DNA from: Bradyrhizobium guangzhouense
Lineage (GTDB): Bacteria; Pseudomonadota; Alphaproteobacteria; Rhizobiales; Xanthobacteraceae
Length of the DNA stretch: 64,000 nucleotides
Reading direction: 5' to 3'
Assembly: GCF_004114955.1 (NCBI RefSeq)
Contig: NZ_CP030054.1
Location: forward strand, 682,001-746,000
Shown here: positions 54,629-61,891 of the stretch, in pieces
Layout of the letters: each line of letters begins with the position of its first letter
Position numbering within the stretch: the stretch's first letter is position 1
Program-made: the position numbers and the translations under genes
Notes under the pieces: generated by a model
What the model was told of the DNA's origin: nothing
Seen by the model: the letters and a program-made list of their open reading frames with translations, nothing else
Databases searched by the model: none

Positions 54629-54871
54629 ATGGTACGCAACGAAGATCAGTTTAAGAGGGATCCCTCACCCAACCTGGTGCGCTTCCCCCAGTCGCGAGTT
54701 TCGCCTGCTCGCAGGACGCCAGCAAAGGATCTCGGGCTGAGCCTGCTTTCCAGAAGGCTCGGTCTGCCGGAGCGCCAATTGACTGGACATTGGTGCAGCC
54801 GCTGCGAGGGCATCTGGTACGGTTATCTGCTCGAGGTCGATTGTCCTGCATGTGGCAATCGTCACGGCTGA
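54629..54871 (+). CDS. Small zinc-ribbon-like protein
   Basis: An 80-residue basic protein overlapping or following the activator by a few bases (a GTG at 54617 or the ATG at 54629). The C-terminal half carries two Cys pairs, HWCSRCEGIW and VDCPACGNRHG, that look like a zinc ribbon or rubredoxin-type metal site. No known family name. Its position between the hydrogenase activator and structural genes suggests a regulatory or metal-handling role, which is inference. Confidence 0.55.
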   Translation: MVRNEDQFKRDPSPNLVRFPQSRVSPARRTPAKDLGLSLLSRRLGLPERQLTGHWCSRCEGIWYGYLLEVDCPACGNRHG

Positions 54872-55213
54872 GTACCGCTGCTCGTCTTCAAAAAATCAGC
54901 ACCGAACGAGCGATACTTCAGCCTGCCTCAGGGAAGGAGCTTTGGGCACCGTCACCCCGTAACAAGGACTAATGCCAACCCTTGCAATATTTGATGCGCT
55001 GCAACGATCATTGCTTACATTGACAAGCTGGTATGCATAGCAAACTTAGTATGCGCGGCGTCACACACCGTAGATCGCCCTGCGAAGTCAGCTGACGCTT
55101 AGAATCCTTGAGCTTTTTGAAAATTGCAAGGTACGAGCCGCTCGGCATGGTCCTTGCTACCTCCTTCCGACAAAGATGCCATGCCAGCGCGTCTGATTTG
55201 GTGGAGGAAATAG
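54872..55213. other. Upstream control region of the hydrogenase operon
   Basis: About 340 bases without a gene. It contains the candidate -24/-12 promoter described separately and, further upstream, an AT-richer stretch (54980-55060) with TAGTATGC and GTATGCATAGC repeats that could be activator binding sites. GGAGG at 55201 is the ribosome site for the small subunit. Confidence 0.5.
55143..55158 (+). promoter_or_regulatory. Candidate sigma-54 promoter of the hydrogenase operon
   Basis: CGGCATGGTCCTTGCT places GG at 55144-55145 and GC at 55156-55157, the invariant 10-base spacing of -24/-12 promoters, with TTGC matching the -12 consensus. It lies about 70 bases before the small-subunit start, and an NtrC-type activator is encoded just upstream. 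Confidence 0.72.
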
Positions 55214-56176
55214 ATGACTAATCTTCTTTGGCTCCAGGGGGGAGCGTGCTCCGGCAACACGATGTCGTTTCTCAATGCCGAGGAGCCAAGCGCCTGTGAT
55301 CTCGTCACAGATTTCGGCATCAACGTCCTATGGCACCCATCGCTCGGCCTTGAGCTCGGCGAGAATCTGAAGAAGCTTCTCAACGCGCTGACATCAGGAC
55401 AGATGCCGCTCGATATTTTCGTGTTCGAGGGCACGGTGGTCAACGCGCCGAATGGCACTGGCGAATGGAATCGCTTTGCGGGCCGCCCGATGAAAGATTG
55501 GGTCACCGATCTTGCCAAGGTCGCCGGCTATACTGTCGCGATTGGCGACTGTGCAACATATGGCGGTATTCCCGCGACTGCTCCCAATCCGTCAGAAAGC
55601 CAAGGACTACAATTTCTCAAACGTCAGCAAGGTGGCTATCTCGGCACAAGCTACCGATCAAAGGCAGGCTTGCCCGTCATCAACATACCGGGATGCCCAG
55701 CCCATCCGGATTGGATCACGCAAATTGTCGTCGCGGTGGCGACCGGCAGAGGTGCTGAACTCTCGCTCGACGAGTTTCAACGCCCAAAGACGTTTTTCAC
55801 GAGCTTCACCCAGACCGGCTGTACGCGGAACATGCATTTTGCCTATAAGGTCTCAGCCACGGAATATGGCCAGCGAAAGGGGTGCCTGTTCTACGATCTC
55901 GGCTGCCGTGGACCGATGACGCATTCACCCTGCAACCGCATTCTCTGGAATCGGCAATCGTCGAAGACCCGAGCAGGCATGCCGTGCATGGGCTGTACCG
56001 AGCCGGAATTTCCGTTCTTTGAGCTGGCCCCCGGGACGGTATTCAAGACCCAGACTCTGATGGGCGTGCCCAAGGATCTGCCGTCCGGCGTTGACAAAGC
56101 CGGTTACGTCAAGCTGACCGCGGCCGCGAAAGCCGCCTCACCAGCATGGGCCGAGGAAGACATCTTCGTCGTCTGA
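55214..56176 (+). CDS. hhyS: [NiFe] hydrogenase small subunit, group 1h (actinobacterial type)
   Basis: The electron-transfer subunit, 320 residues, which carries the iron-sulfur clusters. The proximal-cluster start reads WLQGGACSGNTMSF, with an Asn where most enzymes have a second Cys; IGDCATYGG and NIPGCPAHPDW supply further ligands. This CxGN form fits the group 1h enzymes, where an Asp replaces the missing cysteine. Medial and distal ligands lie in GCTRNMHFAYKV, GCLFYDLGCRGP and MPCMGCTEPEF. No Tat signal peptide is present, so the enzyme is likely cytoplasmic-facing. It begins the operon after a GGAGG at 55201. Confidence 0.93.
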   Translation: MTNLLWLQGGACSGNTMSFLNAEEPSACDLVTDFGINVLWHPSLGLELGENLKKLLNALTSGQMPLDIFVFEGTVVNAPNGTGEWNRFAGRPMKDWVTDLAKVAGYTVAIGDCATYGGIPATAPNPSESQGLQFLKRQQGGYLGTSYRSKAGLPVINIPGCPAHPDWITQIVVAVATGRGAELSLDEFQRPKTFFTSFTQTGCTRNMHFAYKVSATEYGQRKGCLFYDLGCRGPMTHSPCNRILWNRQSSKTRAGMPCMGCTEPEFPFFELAPGTVFKTQTLMGVPKDLPSGVDKAGYVKLTAAAKAASPAWAEEDIFVV

Positions 56177-56233
56177 CGAGTGTCCTGCTCACAGACCTGT
56201 CGCTCAACCATCAGTCATCAGGAACCGATTCAC

Positions 56234-57832
56234 ATGCCAAGCGCAGTGCAAACTCTGGACATTTCGCCGGTCGGCCGGGTCGAAGGCGATCTCGACGTGC
56301 GTGTCAACATCCAGGATGGGGTCGTGGTCGACGCCTGGACCCAAGCGGAGCTGTTTCGCGGTTTCGAAATCATTCTGCGTGACAAGGATCCCCAAGCCGG
56401 CCTCGTTGTCACACCGCGCGCCTGCGGCATTTGCGGCGCCTCGCATCTGACCTGCGCCGCATGGGCGCTCGATACGGCCTGGCAGACCGAGGTGCCACGC
56501 AACGCCATCCTGGCCCGAAATCTCGGCCAGCTCGTCGAGAGTCTGCAGAGCCTTCCGCGCCATCACTACGGGCTCTTCATGATCGACTACACTCACAAGA
56601 ATTATTCGAGCTCGAAATATTATAAAGAGGCGGTGAGGCGCTACGCTCCCTTCACCGGCGCAAATTACGAAATCGGCGTGACGATTTCTGGCAAGCCCGT
56701 CGAAATCTATGCTCTGCTGGGCGGGCAATGGCCCCACTCGAGCTACATGGTACCGGGCGGGGTGATGTGTGCCCCGACGCTCACCGACGTGACGCGCGCC
56801 TGGTCGATCCTCGAGTATTTCCGCCGCGAATGGATGGAAAAGATATGGCTAGGCTGCTCGCTCGAGCGGTACGAACAAATCAAAAGCTATGACGATTTCA
56901 TGGCCTGGCTTGATGAAACGCCGCACCACGCCAATTCTGATCTGGGCATGTTCTGGCGGATGAGCATCGATTGCGGCATGGACAAGTATGGTCAAGGTCA
57001 CGGCCGCTTCGTGTCCTGGGGATACCTTCCCCACGAGGACAAGTATCAGAAACCGACGATCGAAGGCCGCAACGCCGCGGTCATCATGAAGAGCGGCGTC
57101 TACGATGGCCGTAGCGATACGTTCAAGCTCATGGACCAGAACTTTACGCGCGAAGACACAGCCCATGCTTGGTACGATGAGCCGGGTGGGCTGCATCCGT
57201 TTGACCGCAAGACTGTACCGACCCAGAAGAACGCCGTCGACATGGGTGGAAAGTATTCCTGGGCCACCGCCGTGTGTCACGATGAAAGCGGCCGGCTCGA
57301 AGCTGGGCCGCTATCGCGGCAGCTGATCGCAGGCGGCAAGCACGGCGAGAGCTGGCAACATTACGATCCGCTGGTCCTTGATATGTACAAGAAGCTGGGG
57401 GGCGCCAGCGTCATGCTCAGGCACTTCGCCCGCATGCACGAAGGTGTCAAGTTATACCGGCAAGCTGAACACGCGCTTCGTGAGTTTCGGCTGAACGACC
57501 CGTGGTATATCAAGCCCAACGAGCGCGACGGGCGCGGCTGGGGCGCCACAGAGGCAATCCGAGGAGCGCTGTGCCATTGGATCGACGTCAAGGACGGCAA
57601 GATCAAGAACTACCAGATCATTGCGCCGACTACCTGGAATGTTGGACCGCGGGCGGCGGACGGCACCCGAGGACCGATGGAGCAGGCCTTGATCGGCTCG
57701 CCTATCAAGGATCCGAGCGATCCCGTTGAAGTCGGCCATGTCTGCCGCTCCTATGATTCGTGCTTGGTTTGCACGGTCCACGCGCACGACGCAAAGACAG
57801 GAGAGGAACTGGCGCGCTTTAGAACAGCCTGA
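56234..57832 (+). CDS. hhyL: [NiFe] hydrogenase large subunit, group 1h
   Basis: The catalytic subunit, 532 residues, oxidising H2 at the NiFe(CN)2CO site. The N-terminal metal motif RACGICGASH and the C-terminal motif DSCLVCTVH supply the four Cys ligands; in the latter Ser replaces the Pro of the usual DPCxxCxxH. About 18 residues follow the last His and would be removed by the maturation protease encoded downstream. The ATG at 56234 follows AGGAACC; an in-frame ATG at 56180 overlaps the small subunit. Overall pattern and the many extra segments match the high-affinity group 1h enzymes known from Streptomyces, Mycobacterium and Ralstonia. Confidence 0.93.
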   Translation: MPSAVQTLDISPVGRVEGDLDVRVNIQDGVVVDAWTQAELFRGFEIILRDKDPQAGLVVTPRACGICGASHLTCAAWALDTAWQTEVPRNAILARNLGQLVESLQSLPRHHYGLFMIDYTHKNYSSSKYYKEAVRRYAPFTGANYEIGVTISGKPVEIYALLGGQWPHSSYMVPGGVMCAPTLTDVTRAWSILEYFRREWMEKIWLGCSLERYEQIKSYDDFMAWLDETPHHANSDLGMFWRMSIDCGMDKYGQGHGRFVSWGYLPHEDKYQKPTIEGRNAAVIMKSGVYDGRSDTFKLMDQNFTREDTAHAWYDEPGGLHPFDRKTVPTQKNAVDMGGKYSWATAVCHDESGRLEAGPLSRQLIAGGKHGESWQHYDPLVLDMYKKLGGASVMLRHFARMHEGVKLYRQAEHALREFRLNDPWYIKPNERDGRGWGATEAIRGALCHWIDVKDGKIKNYQIIAPTTWNVGPRAADGTRGPMEQALIGSPIKDPSDPVEVGHVCRSYDSCLVCTVHAHDAKTGEELARFRTA

Positions 57833-57939
57833 CCGCAAACTCGCTCGAGTCACTGGATTGCATCAACAGGCTTCGTTTGGTCATTCTCGCAGGCCGAGCG
57901 AACCACGGTGGATCACTACGTCAAAAGGCGCGTCGCACA

Positions 57940-58251
57940 ATGGCGTCCGAAAACGGGGCTACCCTGAAAGCCATCGCCGATATGCTTGCGGATGGGCTCG
58001 AAACGCAAGTCGAGCCCTTTCCCGAGACGGACAAGGAATTTGCGGAAATTTTGCTGCAGCTGCGTCAGCTCGATACGAAGGACCTCAAGGCCAAACTCGT
58101 GATCTCGGGGTTCCTCGACCATCCTTACGGACCTGACAGGCAACGCTGCCTGGAATGCATGTACTATCTCGTGCACCGCAAATGGTGCGATCTGCCAGAG
58201 CTGTCTGTGCCTGTCGAGCCGGACTGGTGGTGCCGGCTATGGCGCATCTAG
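57940..58251 (+). CDS. Small Cys-rich protein, HiPIP-like pattern (first copy)
   Basis: A 103-residue protein from the ATG at 57940. The C-terminal third has four Cys in the order CLECMYYLVHRKWCDLP then WWCRLWRI, spaced C-x2-C-x9-C-x14-C. This is close to the HiPIP [4Fe-4S] pattern and the final aromatic-Cys-aromatic context is similar. The rest is helical and acidic (KAIADMLADGLETQVEP). A second, clearly homologous copy follows 23 bases later. Position directly after the hydrogenase large subunit suggests an electron acceptor or donor for the enzyme. Confidence 0.75.
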   Translation: MASENGATLKAIADMLADGLETQVEPFPETDKEFAEILLQLRQLDTKDLKAKLVISGFLDHPYGPDRQRCLECMYYLVHRKWCDLPELSVPVEPDWWCRLWRI

Positions 58252-58273
58252 CTTCTCACCCGAGGCGCTCGTC

Positions 58274-58591
58274 ATGGCCTCCGCCAGCGATGAAAGCTTA
58301 CGTTCCCGCATCATCGGTCTCCTGACCTCTGGTCTTGCCACGGACGTGTATCCGCGCGCAGACAGCCATGAGCAAGTTCAGCGGCTTGTCTGCGACCTTC
58401 GCCTTGCAGGCGATGATCTGGAGGCTAAGCTCAAGCTCGCGGGGTTTACCTCATATCCGATTGAGCACGCCGGCATTACGCAGCTTTGCGAAACTTGCAT
58501 GTACTACAAGGTGCACCAGCGCTTCTGCGAGCTGCCGGAACTGAATGTGCCGGTCGAACCCGATTGGTCCTGTAAGCTCTGGCGCATCTGA
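58274..58591 (+). CDS. Small Cys-rich protein, HiPIP-like pattern (second copy)
   Basis: A 105-residue tandem paralogue of the preceding gene. The two share the Cys block almost fully: CETCMYYKVHQRFCELPEL, then VPVEPDWSCKLWRI, again C-x2-C-x9-C-x14-C, while the N-terminal halves are diverged. The duplication with preserved Cys and Trp residues implies retained function. Two different carriers or a two-step relay between the hydrogenase and the quinone pool is possible. There is no signal peptide. Confidence 0.75.
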   Translation: MASASDESLRSRIIGLLTSGLATDVYPRADSHEQVQRLVCDLRLAGDDLEAKLKLAGFTSYPIEHAGITQLCETCMYYKVHQRFCELPELNVPVEPDWSCKLWRI

Positions 58592-58615
58592 TGCGCCTCA
58601 TGGAAAGGGCACGCC

Positions 58616-59098
58616 GTGATTGCCGTGGTTGCTTGTGGAAATCCAAATCGTTCCGACGACGGCGCCGGTCTTGCTGTTCTCGGGCAGCTCAAAGATCGGG
58701 GGTTCGGACAGAATGCTGACATTCGTCTGCTCGACGCTGGCACCGACGGGATGGCGGCGATGTTCGCTGCGCGGGGCTGCCGAACGCTGATTATCGTCGA
58801 TGCCTGCAGATCCGGCTCCGAGCCGGGCGCAATCTTCGAGGTCCCAGGACACGAATTGACCAAACCTTATGGAGGTGGACTTAATCTGCACGACTTTCGC
58901 TGGGAGCACGCACTTTTCGCCGGAAAGGCGATATTTCGCGATGCGTTTCCCGACGATGTCATCGTATTTCTGATCGAGGCAGAGCAACTCGATCTTGGTC
59001 TGTCGCTATCTTGTCGTGTATCGCAGGCGGTCATGAAGGTCGCCGCTAGGATCGAAGAGTTGCTGCGAACGCCCCAGGAGGCCGTGCCGGTGGGCTGA
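58616..59098 (+). CDS. Hydrogenase maturation protease (HyaD/HupD-like)
   Basis: A nickel-dependent endopeptidase of 160 residues, which cuts the C-terminal tail from the large subunit after nickel insertion. The start is a GTG. The N-terminal GNPNRSDDGAGLAVL contains the acidic metal ligand, LLDAGTDGMA holds the second acidic residue, and GGGLNLHDF supplies the His ligand. It is shorter than classical HyaD. The tail it would remove in the neighbouring large subunit is the 18 residues after CTVH. Confidence 0.88.
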   Translation: MIAVVACGNPNRSDDGAGLAVLGQLKDRGFGQNADIRLLDAGTDGMAAMFAARGCRTLIIVDACRSGSEPGAIFEVPGHELTKPYGGGLNLHDFRWEHALFAGKAIFRDAFPDDVIVFLIEAEQLDLGLSLSCRVSQAVMKVAARIEELLRTPQEAVPVG

Positions 59099-59406
59099 TG
59101 CCAAATCTTGCGGTCACCATCAAAGACGGCTCGCTCTACTTTTCTGCCGCGCTCTGCAGACGCTTCTTCGATGGCCTTCAATGCGTCATCCTGCTCCGAC
59201 GAGACAACGATCTTTGCATCCTGCCAGTCCGTCACCAGGCGGGCGGTGGATATCTGTTGAAGATGCGCAACATCGCTGGTGATCGCGTGGTGCATGCACC
59301 CGACTTCTTCAGCGAGCACAATGTCCCGATAGACGTCCGCGAGTTCGCAGCCGAATGGTCCTCCGCTGACCAAGCTCTCATCATCGCGCATGCGTTCGAT
59401 TTGTAA
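59098..59406 (+). CDS. Hydrogenase-operon hypothetical protein
   Basis: A 102-residue protein that starts in the protease stop codon. The beginning reads MPNLAVTIKDGSLYFSAALC and a later part VVHAPDFFSEHNVPIDVREF. No domain is recognised and only two Cys are present, so no metal site is obvious. The overlap with the maturation protease indicates coupled translation and a shared role, for example in subunit folding or protease presentation. Function unknown. Confidence 0.65.
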   Translation: MPNLAVTIKDGSLYFSAALCRRFFDGLQCVILLRRDNDLCILPVRHQAGGGYLLKMRNIAGDRVVHAPDFFSEHNVPIDVREFAAEWSSADQALIIAHAFDL

Positions 59407-59427
59407 ACTTTCTTTACATTTCGCTTA

Positions 59428-60522
59428 TTGAGTAGACAGACTGAAAATTTGGCTGCAAGATTGATCCGCATCAATGACGCGCGGCAAATCAAGCGCTCGG
59501 TCCGGGAGGACACCTTGGCGGCAGGCCTTCTGAGCGAACAGGTACGCGCAGCCTTGCAAGCAGCGGAGGCCGAGACGGCTACGCCGGCCGAGCGAGCCGA
59601 GATGCTCATGGAGATCGGAATAGGGCTGCAAACGAGGCCCAAGTCGCCGGATGAGATCAACTCCGCAATAGAACTCTACGACAAAGCCCTGACCGTCTGT
59701 CCCGGTGAGCTGGCTTTGCTGCGATCTCGTATTCTGGCGCGCAAAGCAACGGCGCTGCAGGCGATGCCCGAGCAGGGCACAAAGTCAATCGAGCTCGCTC
59801 GGTCCATCTTCGAAGCCATCATGCCAGAGCTCACTCAACTCGCAACGCTTGAAGAAACCGCGGAAGCCGAGATGAATCTCGGGCTGTGCATCCAAAGCCT
59901 CGCTGCCGTTGGCCGCGCAAAGATCTCTGAGGCGATAGCAGCCTATCAACGCGCCCTTCGTACCTTCACTCGAACGAGCCACCCCAAAGAGTACGCCATT
60001 CTTCAGAACAATTTGGCGACGGCCTTTCTCTCCATGCCGATGACCGATCAGCGCGGCAAAATGCGAGAGGCTCTTGCTGTTCAAGCCTTCGAGGAAGCGC
60101 TCAAAGTCGTGACTCTCGTCGATGATCCTGTCGAATACGCGATGTTGCAGAACAACCTCGGCAATGCCCTCCAATATGTCGCCTCGAGCCACGTGCTCGA
60201 GAATAATCTTCGCGCGCTTGAGGCCTATGACGAGGCACTTAAGGTCCGCACCCGCGAGACGATGCCGATCGAGTACGCGAACACCATCTCGAACAAGGCA
60301 AACTGCCTGTGGAATCTGCCCGGTCATGCCTCGAACTCGGAAACCGGCAGGGGCATCAATCTCTCAATGGCCCTCGTCTATTACAGAGAGGCGCGCGAAA
60401 TATTCCTGGCCCATGGAGATCCCGGTCGCGCTCAGATCGTCAGCGAGGCCTCCATGCAGATCGAGCGCGAGCTGATGGAGCTGTCGGCGCTTCTCGATCG
60501 ACCTACCACCCTGCATTCCTAG
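59428..60522 (+). CDS. TPR-repeat protein of the hydrogenase operon
   Basis: A 364-residue helical repeat protein, probably starting at the TTG at 59428; other nearby starts cannot be excluded. Tetratricopeptide-like units appear in YDKALTVCPGELALL, AIAAYQRALRTFTRTSHP and YAILQNNLATAFLSM. They recur in YAMLQNNLGNALQYV and AYDEALKVRTRET, then IEYANTISNKANCLWNLP, each about 45-50 residues apart. There is no signal peptide. TPR proteins are reported in group 1h operons and probably serve assembly of the hydrogenase or of its partner proteins. The first 60 residues look like a separate helical region. Confidence 0.8.
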   Translation: MSRQTENLAARLIRINDARQIKRSVREDTLAAGLLSEQVRAALQAAEAETATPAERAEMLMEIGIGLQTRPKSPDEINSAIELYDKALTVCPGELALLRSRILARKATALQAMPEQGTKSIELARSIFEAIMPELTQLATLEETAEAEMNLGLCIQSLAAVGRAKISEAIAAYQRALRTFTRTSHPKEYAILQNNLATAFLSMPMTDQRGKMREALAVQAFEEALKVVTLVDDPVEYAMLQNNLGNALQYVASSHVLENNLRALEAYDEALKVRTRETMPIEYANTISNKANCLWNLPGHASNSETGRGINLSMALVYYREAREIFLAHGDPGRAQIVSEASMQIERELMELSALLDRPTTLHS

Positions 60523-60550
60523 CAAATCTGGATCGAAGGAGTTCTTGCAA

Positions 60551-60760
60551 ATGAGCGTGTCACTTACTCCGGCAATATTCGCCTTAAGTCTCGGTCTGGC
60601 GATGATTGCATCAATCGCAGGAGGAATGGTCGGCGGCCTCATCGTCGGCGGAAAAGTGCTCGGAAATGAGCTCGCAGCGCTGCTCGGTGGTTTCTACGGC
60701 CCGTTGGCTGGAATTGCCGGCGTTTTCGTCGGCCTTATCGCTCTTTCGATCATCGCTTGA
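60551..60760 (+). CDS. Small hydrophobic protein (two membrane segments)
   Basis: A 69-residue protein from the ATG at 60551 with two Gly-rich hydrophobic segments: FALSLGLAMIASIAGGMVGGLIV and GPLAGIAGVFVGLIALSIIA (each read in part). It resembles small membrane anchor proteins. An ATG at 60545 adds two residues. The next gene also encodes a small membrane protein 10 bases later. Together they could tether the otherwise soluble hydrogenase complex to the membrane. Confidence 0.7.
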   Translation: MSVSLTPAIFALSLGLAMIASIAGGMVGGLIVGGKVLGNELAALLGGFYGPLAGIAGVFVGLIALSIIA

Positions 60761-60770
60761 GGAAGATGAC

Positions 60771-60995
60771 ATGTGGGCAATGACACAGAACTCCATCTTG
60801 TTGTTCTTCCGCGGAAAGCTTTTCGCAGACCCAGCCAAGGCTTACCGGCAAATTGCGATCGGGGTGGCGGTCACAGCCATGCTGCTCATCATTCTTACGC
60901 TGGTCGGGGCGCCGATATGGGCGGCTTCAGCCCTGGCAGCAGCAATTGGTGGGGGCTTGCAGCCTTATCTCTTCCGAAACCTCCGCTATAGGTGA
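60771..60995 (+). CDS. Small membrane protein (second of a pair)
   Basis: A 74-residue protein with an amphipathic N-terminal part (MWAMTQNSILLFFRGKLFAD) and two hydrophobic stretches, IAIGVAVTAMLLIILTLVG and APIWAASALAAAIGGG. The ATG at 60771 is chosen over frames opening upstream inside the previous gene. It ends just before the NifU-Rieske gene. No family is known to me. Likely a membrane partner for the hydrogenase accessory proteins. Confidence 0.68.
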   Translation: MWAMTQNSILLFFRGKLFADPAKAYRQIAIGVAVTAMLLIILTLVGAPIWAASALAAAIGGGLQPYLFRNLRYR

Positions 60996-61019
60996 GGAGC
61001 GCGGCCGGCGCGAGATCGC

Positions 61020-61889
61020 ATGAACGCTCACGAATCGACACCAACACTTCGGGAGGATCTCGCCGGCTTTGTCGGCGATATCGAGCGGTTGGAAACGGTC
61101 GTGGCGACCTGGGATGAAACGCAGCGGGGCGTCGTTTCCGCCTACAAGATCGCGATCGAAGCGCTCAATGCGGAAGCGTTCCGGCGCCTGATACGTGCCT
61201 TGAAGGCCGATCCCGCCGCGCTGGCCGCCATGAAGAGCGCAGCTTCGGACGAGCTCGTCTACGCGGTGCTGCGGCGCTACAACCTCTTGAGGGCGGCCCT
61301 CAACGAGCGGGTCGAGCAGGCACTCGAAAGCGTCCGGCCGATGCTGAAATCGCATGGTGGGGATGTCGAACTCGTCTCGGTTCGCCCGCCGGCAGTGGAG
61401 GTTCGGTTCAAGGGAGCCTGCGACGGCTGTCCCGCCTCGGCGCTGACATTCCATGCCGGCGTGAAGAAGGCGCTTCAGGATGTCTGCCCCGAGATCACCG
61501 ACGTTATTCAGGTCAAGGGGCTGGCCGCGGCGAGCGAAGGCGGCGTTCGGTTCATCAGCCCCTTCGCGCTGAATGCGGAAGGACAGTGGATACCGGCGGG
61601 AGCTTGGGCGGATTTTCCGGAGGGCTTGGTCCGCGCGATGGAATTGGGCGGACGCAAGATCATCCTGTCACGTAGTGGGGAATCGATCTCCTGTTTCGAG
61701 AATGCCTGCGCGCATCTCGGCCTTCCGATCCATGATGGCGAGGTGCAGGGCGGCATCATCACCTGTCCCTATCATGGGTTCAGATACGACCTCGCCAGTG
61801 GCGAATGCCTGACCGCGCCTGAGGTGCAACTGCAGCCGCACGCGGTCAGGATCATCGGAACCAGGGTTGAAGTGAGGATAACGGCATAG
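61020..61889 (+). CDS. NifU-Rieske fusion protein
   Basis: A 289-residue protein with a helical N-terminus (1-95), a NifU-type C-terminal domain (about 96-165, with HGGDVELVSV and the CDGCPAS cluster-binding motif) and a Rieske-type domain. The last part has the ligand motifs CAHLGLPIHDG and CPYHGFRYDL, for a [2Fe-2S] cluster with two Cys and two His. The fusion joins cluster transfer with electron transfer, and a form like it is known from group 1h hydrogenase operons. It may deliver iron-sulfur clusters to the small subunit or pass electrons from H2 onward. The ATG at 61020 is well placed, 24 bases after the membrane protein. Confidence 0.85.
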   Translation: MNAHESTPTLREDLAGFVGDIERLETVVATWDETQRGVVSAYKIAIEALNAEAFRRLIRALKADPAALAAMKSAASDELVYAVLRRYNLLRAALNERVEQALESVRPMLKSHGGDVELVSVRPPAVEVRFKGACDGCPASALTFHAGVKKALQDVCPEITDVIQVKGLAAASEGGVRFISPFALNAEGQWIPAGAWADFPEGLVRAMELGGRKIILSRSGESISCFENACAHLGLPIHDGEVQGGIITCPYHGFRYDLASGECLTAPEVQLQPHAVRIIGTRVEVRITA

Positions 61890-61891
61890 CC

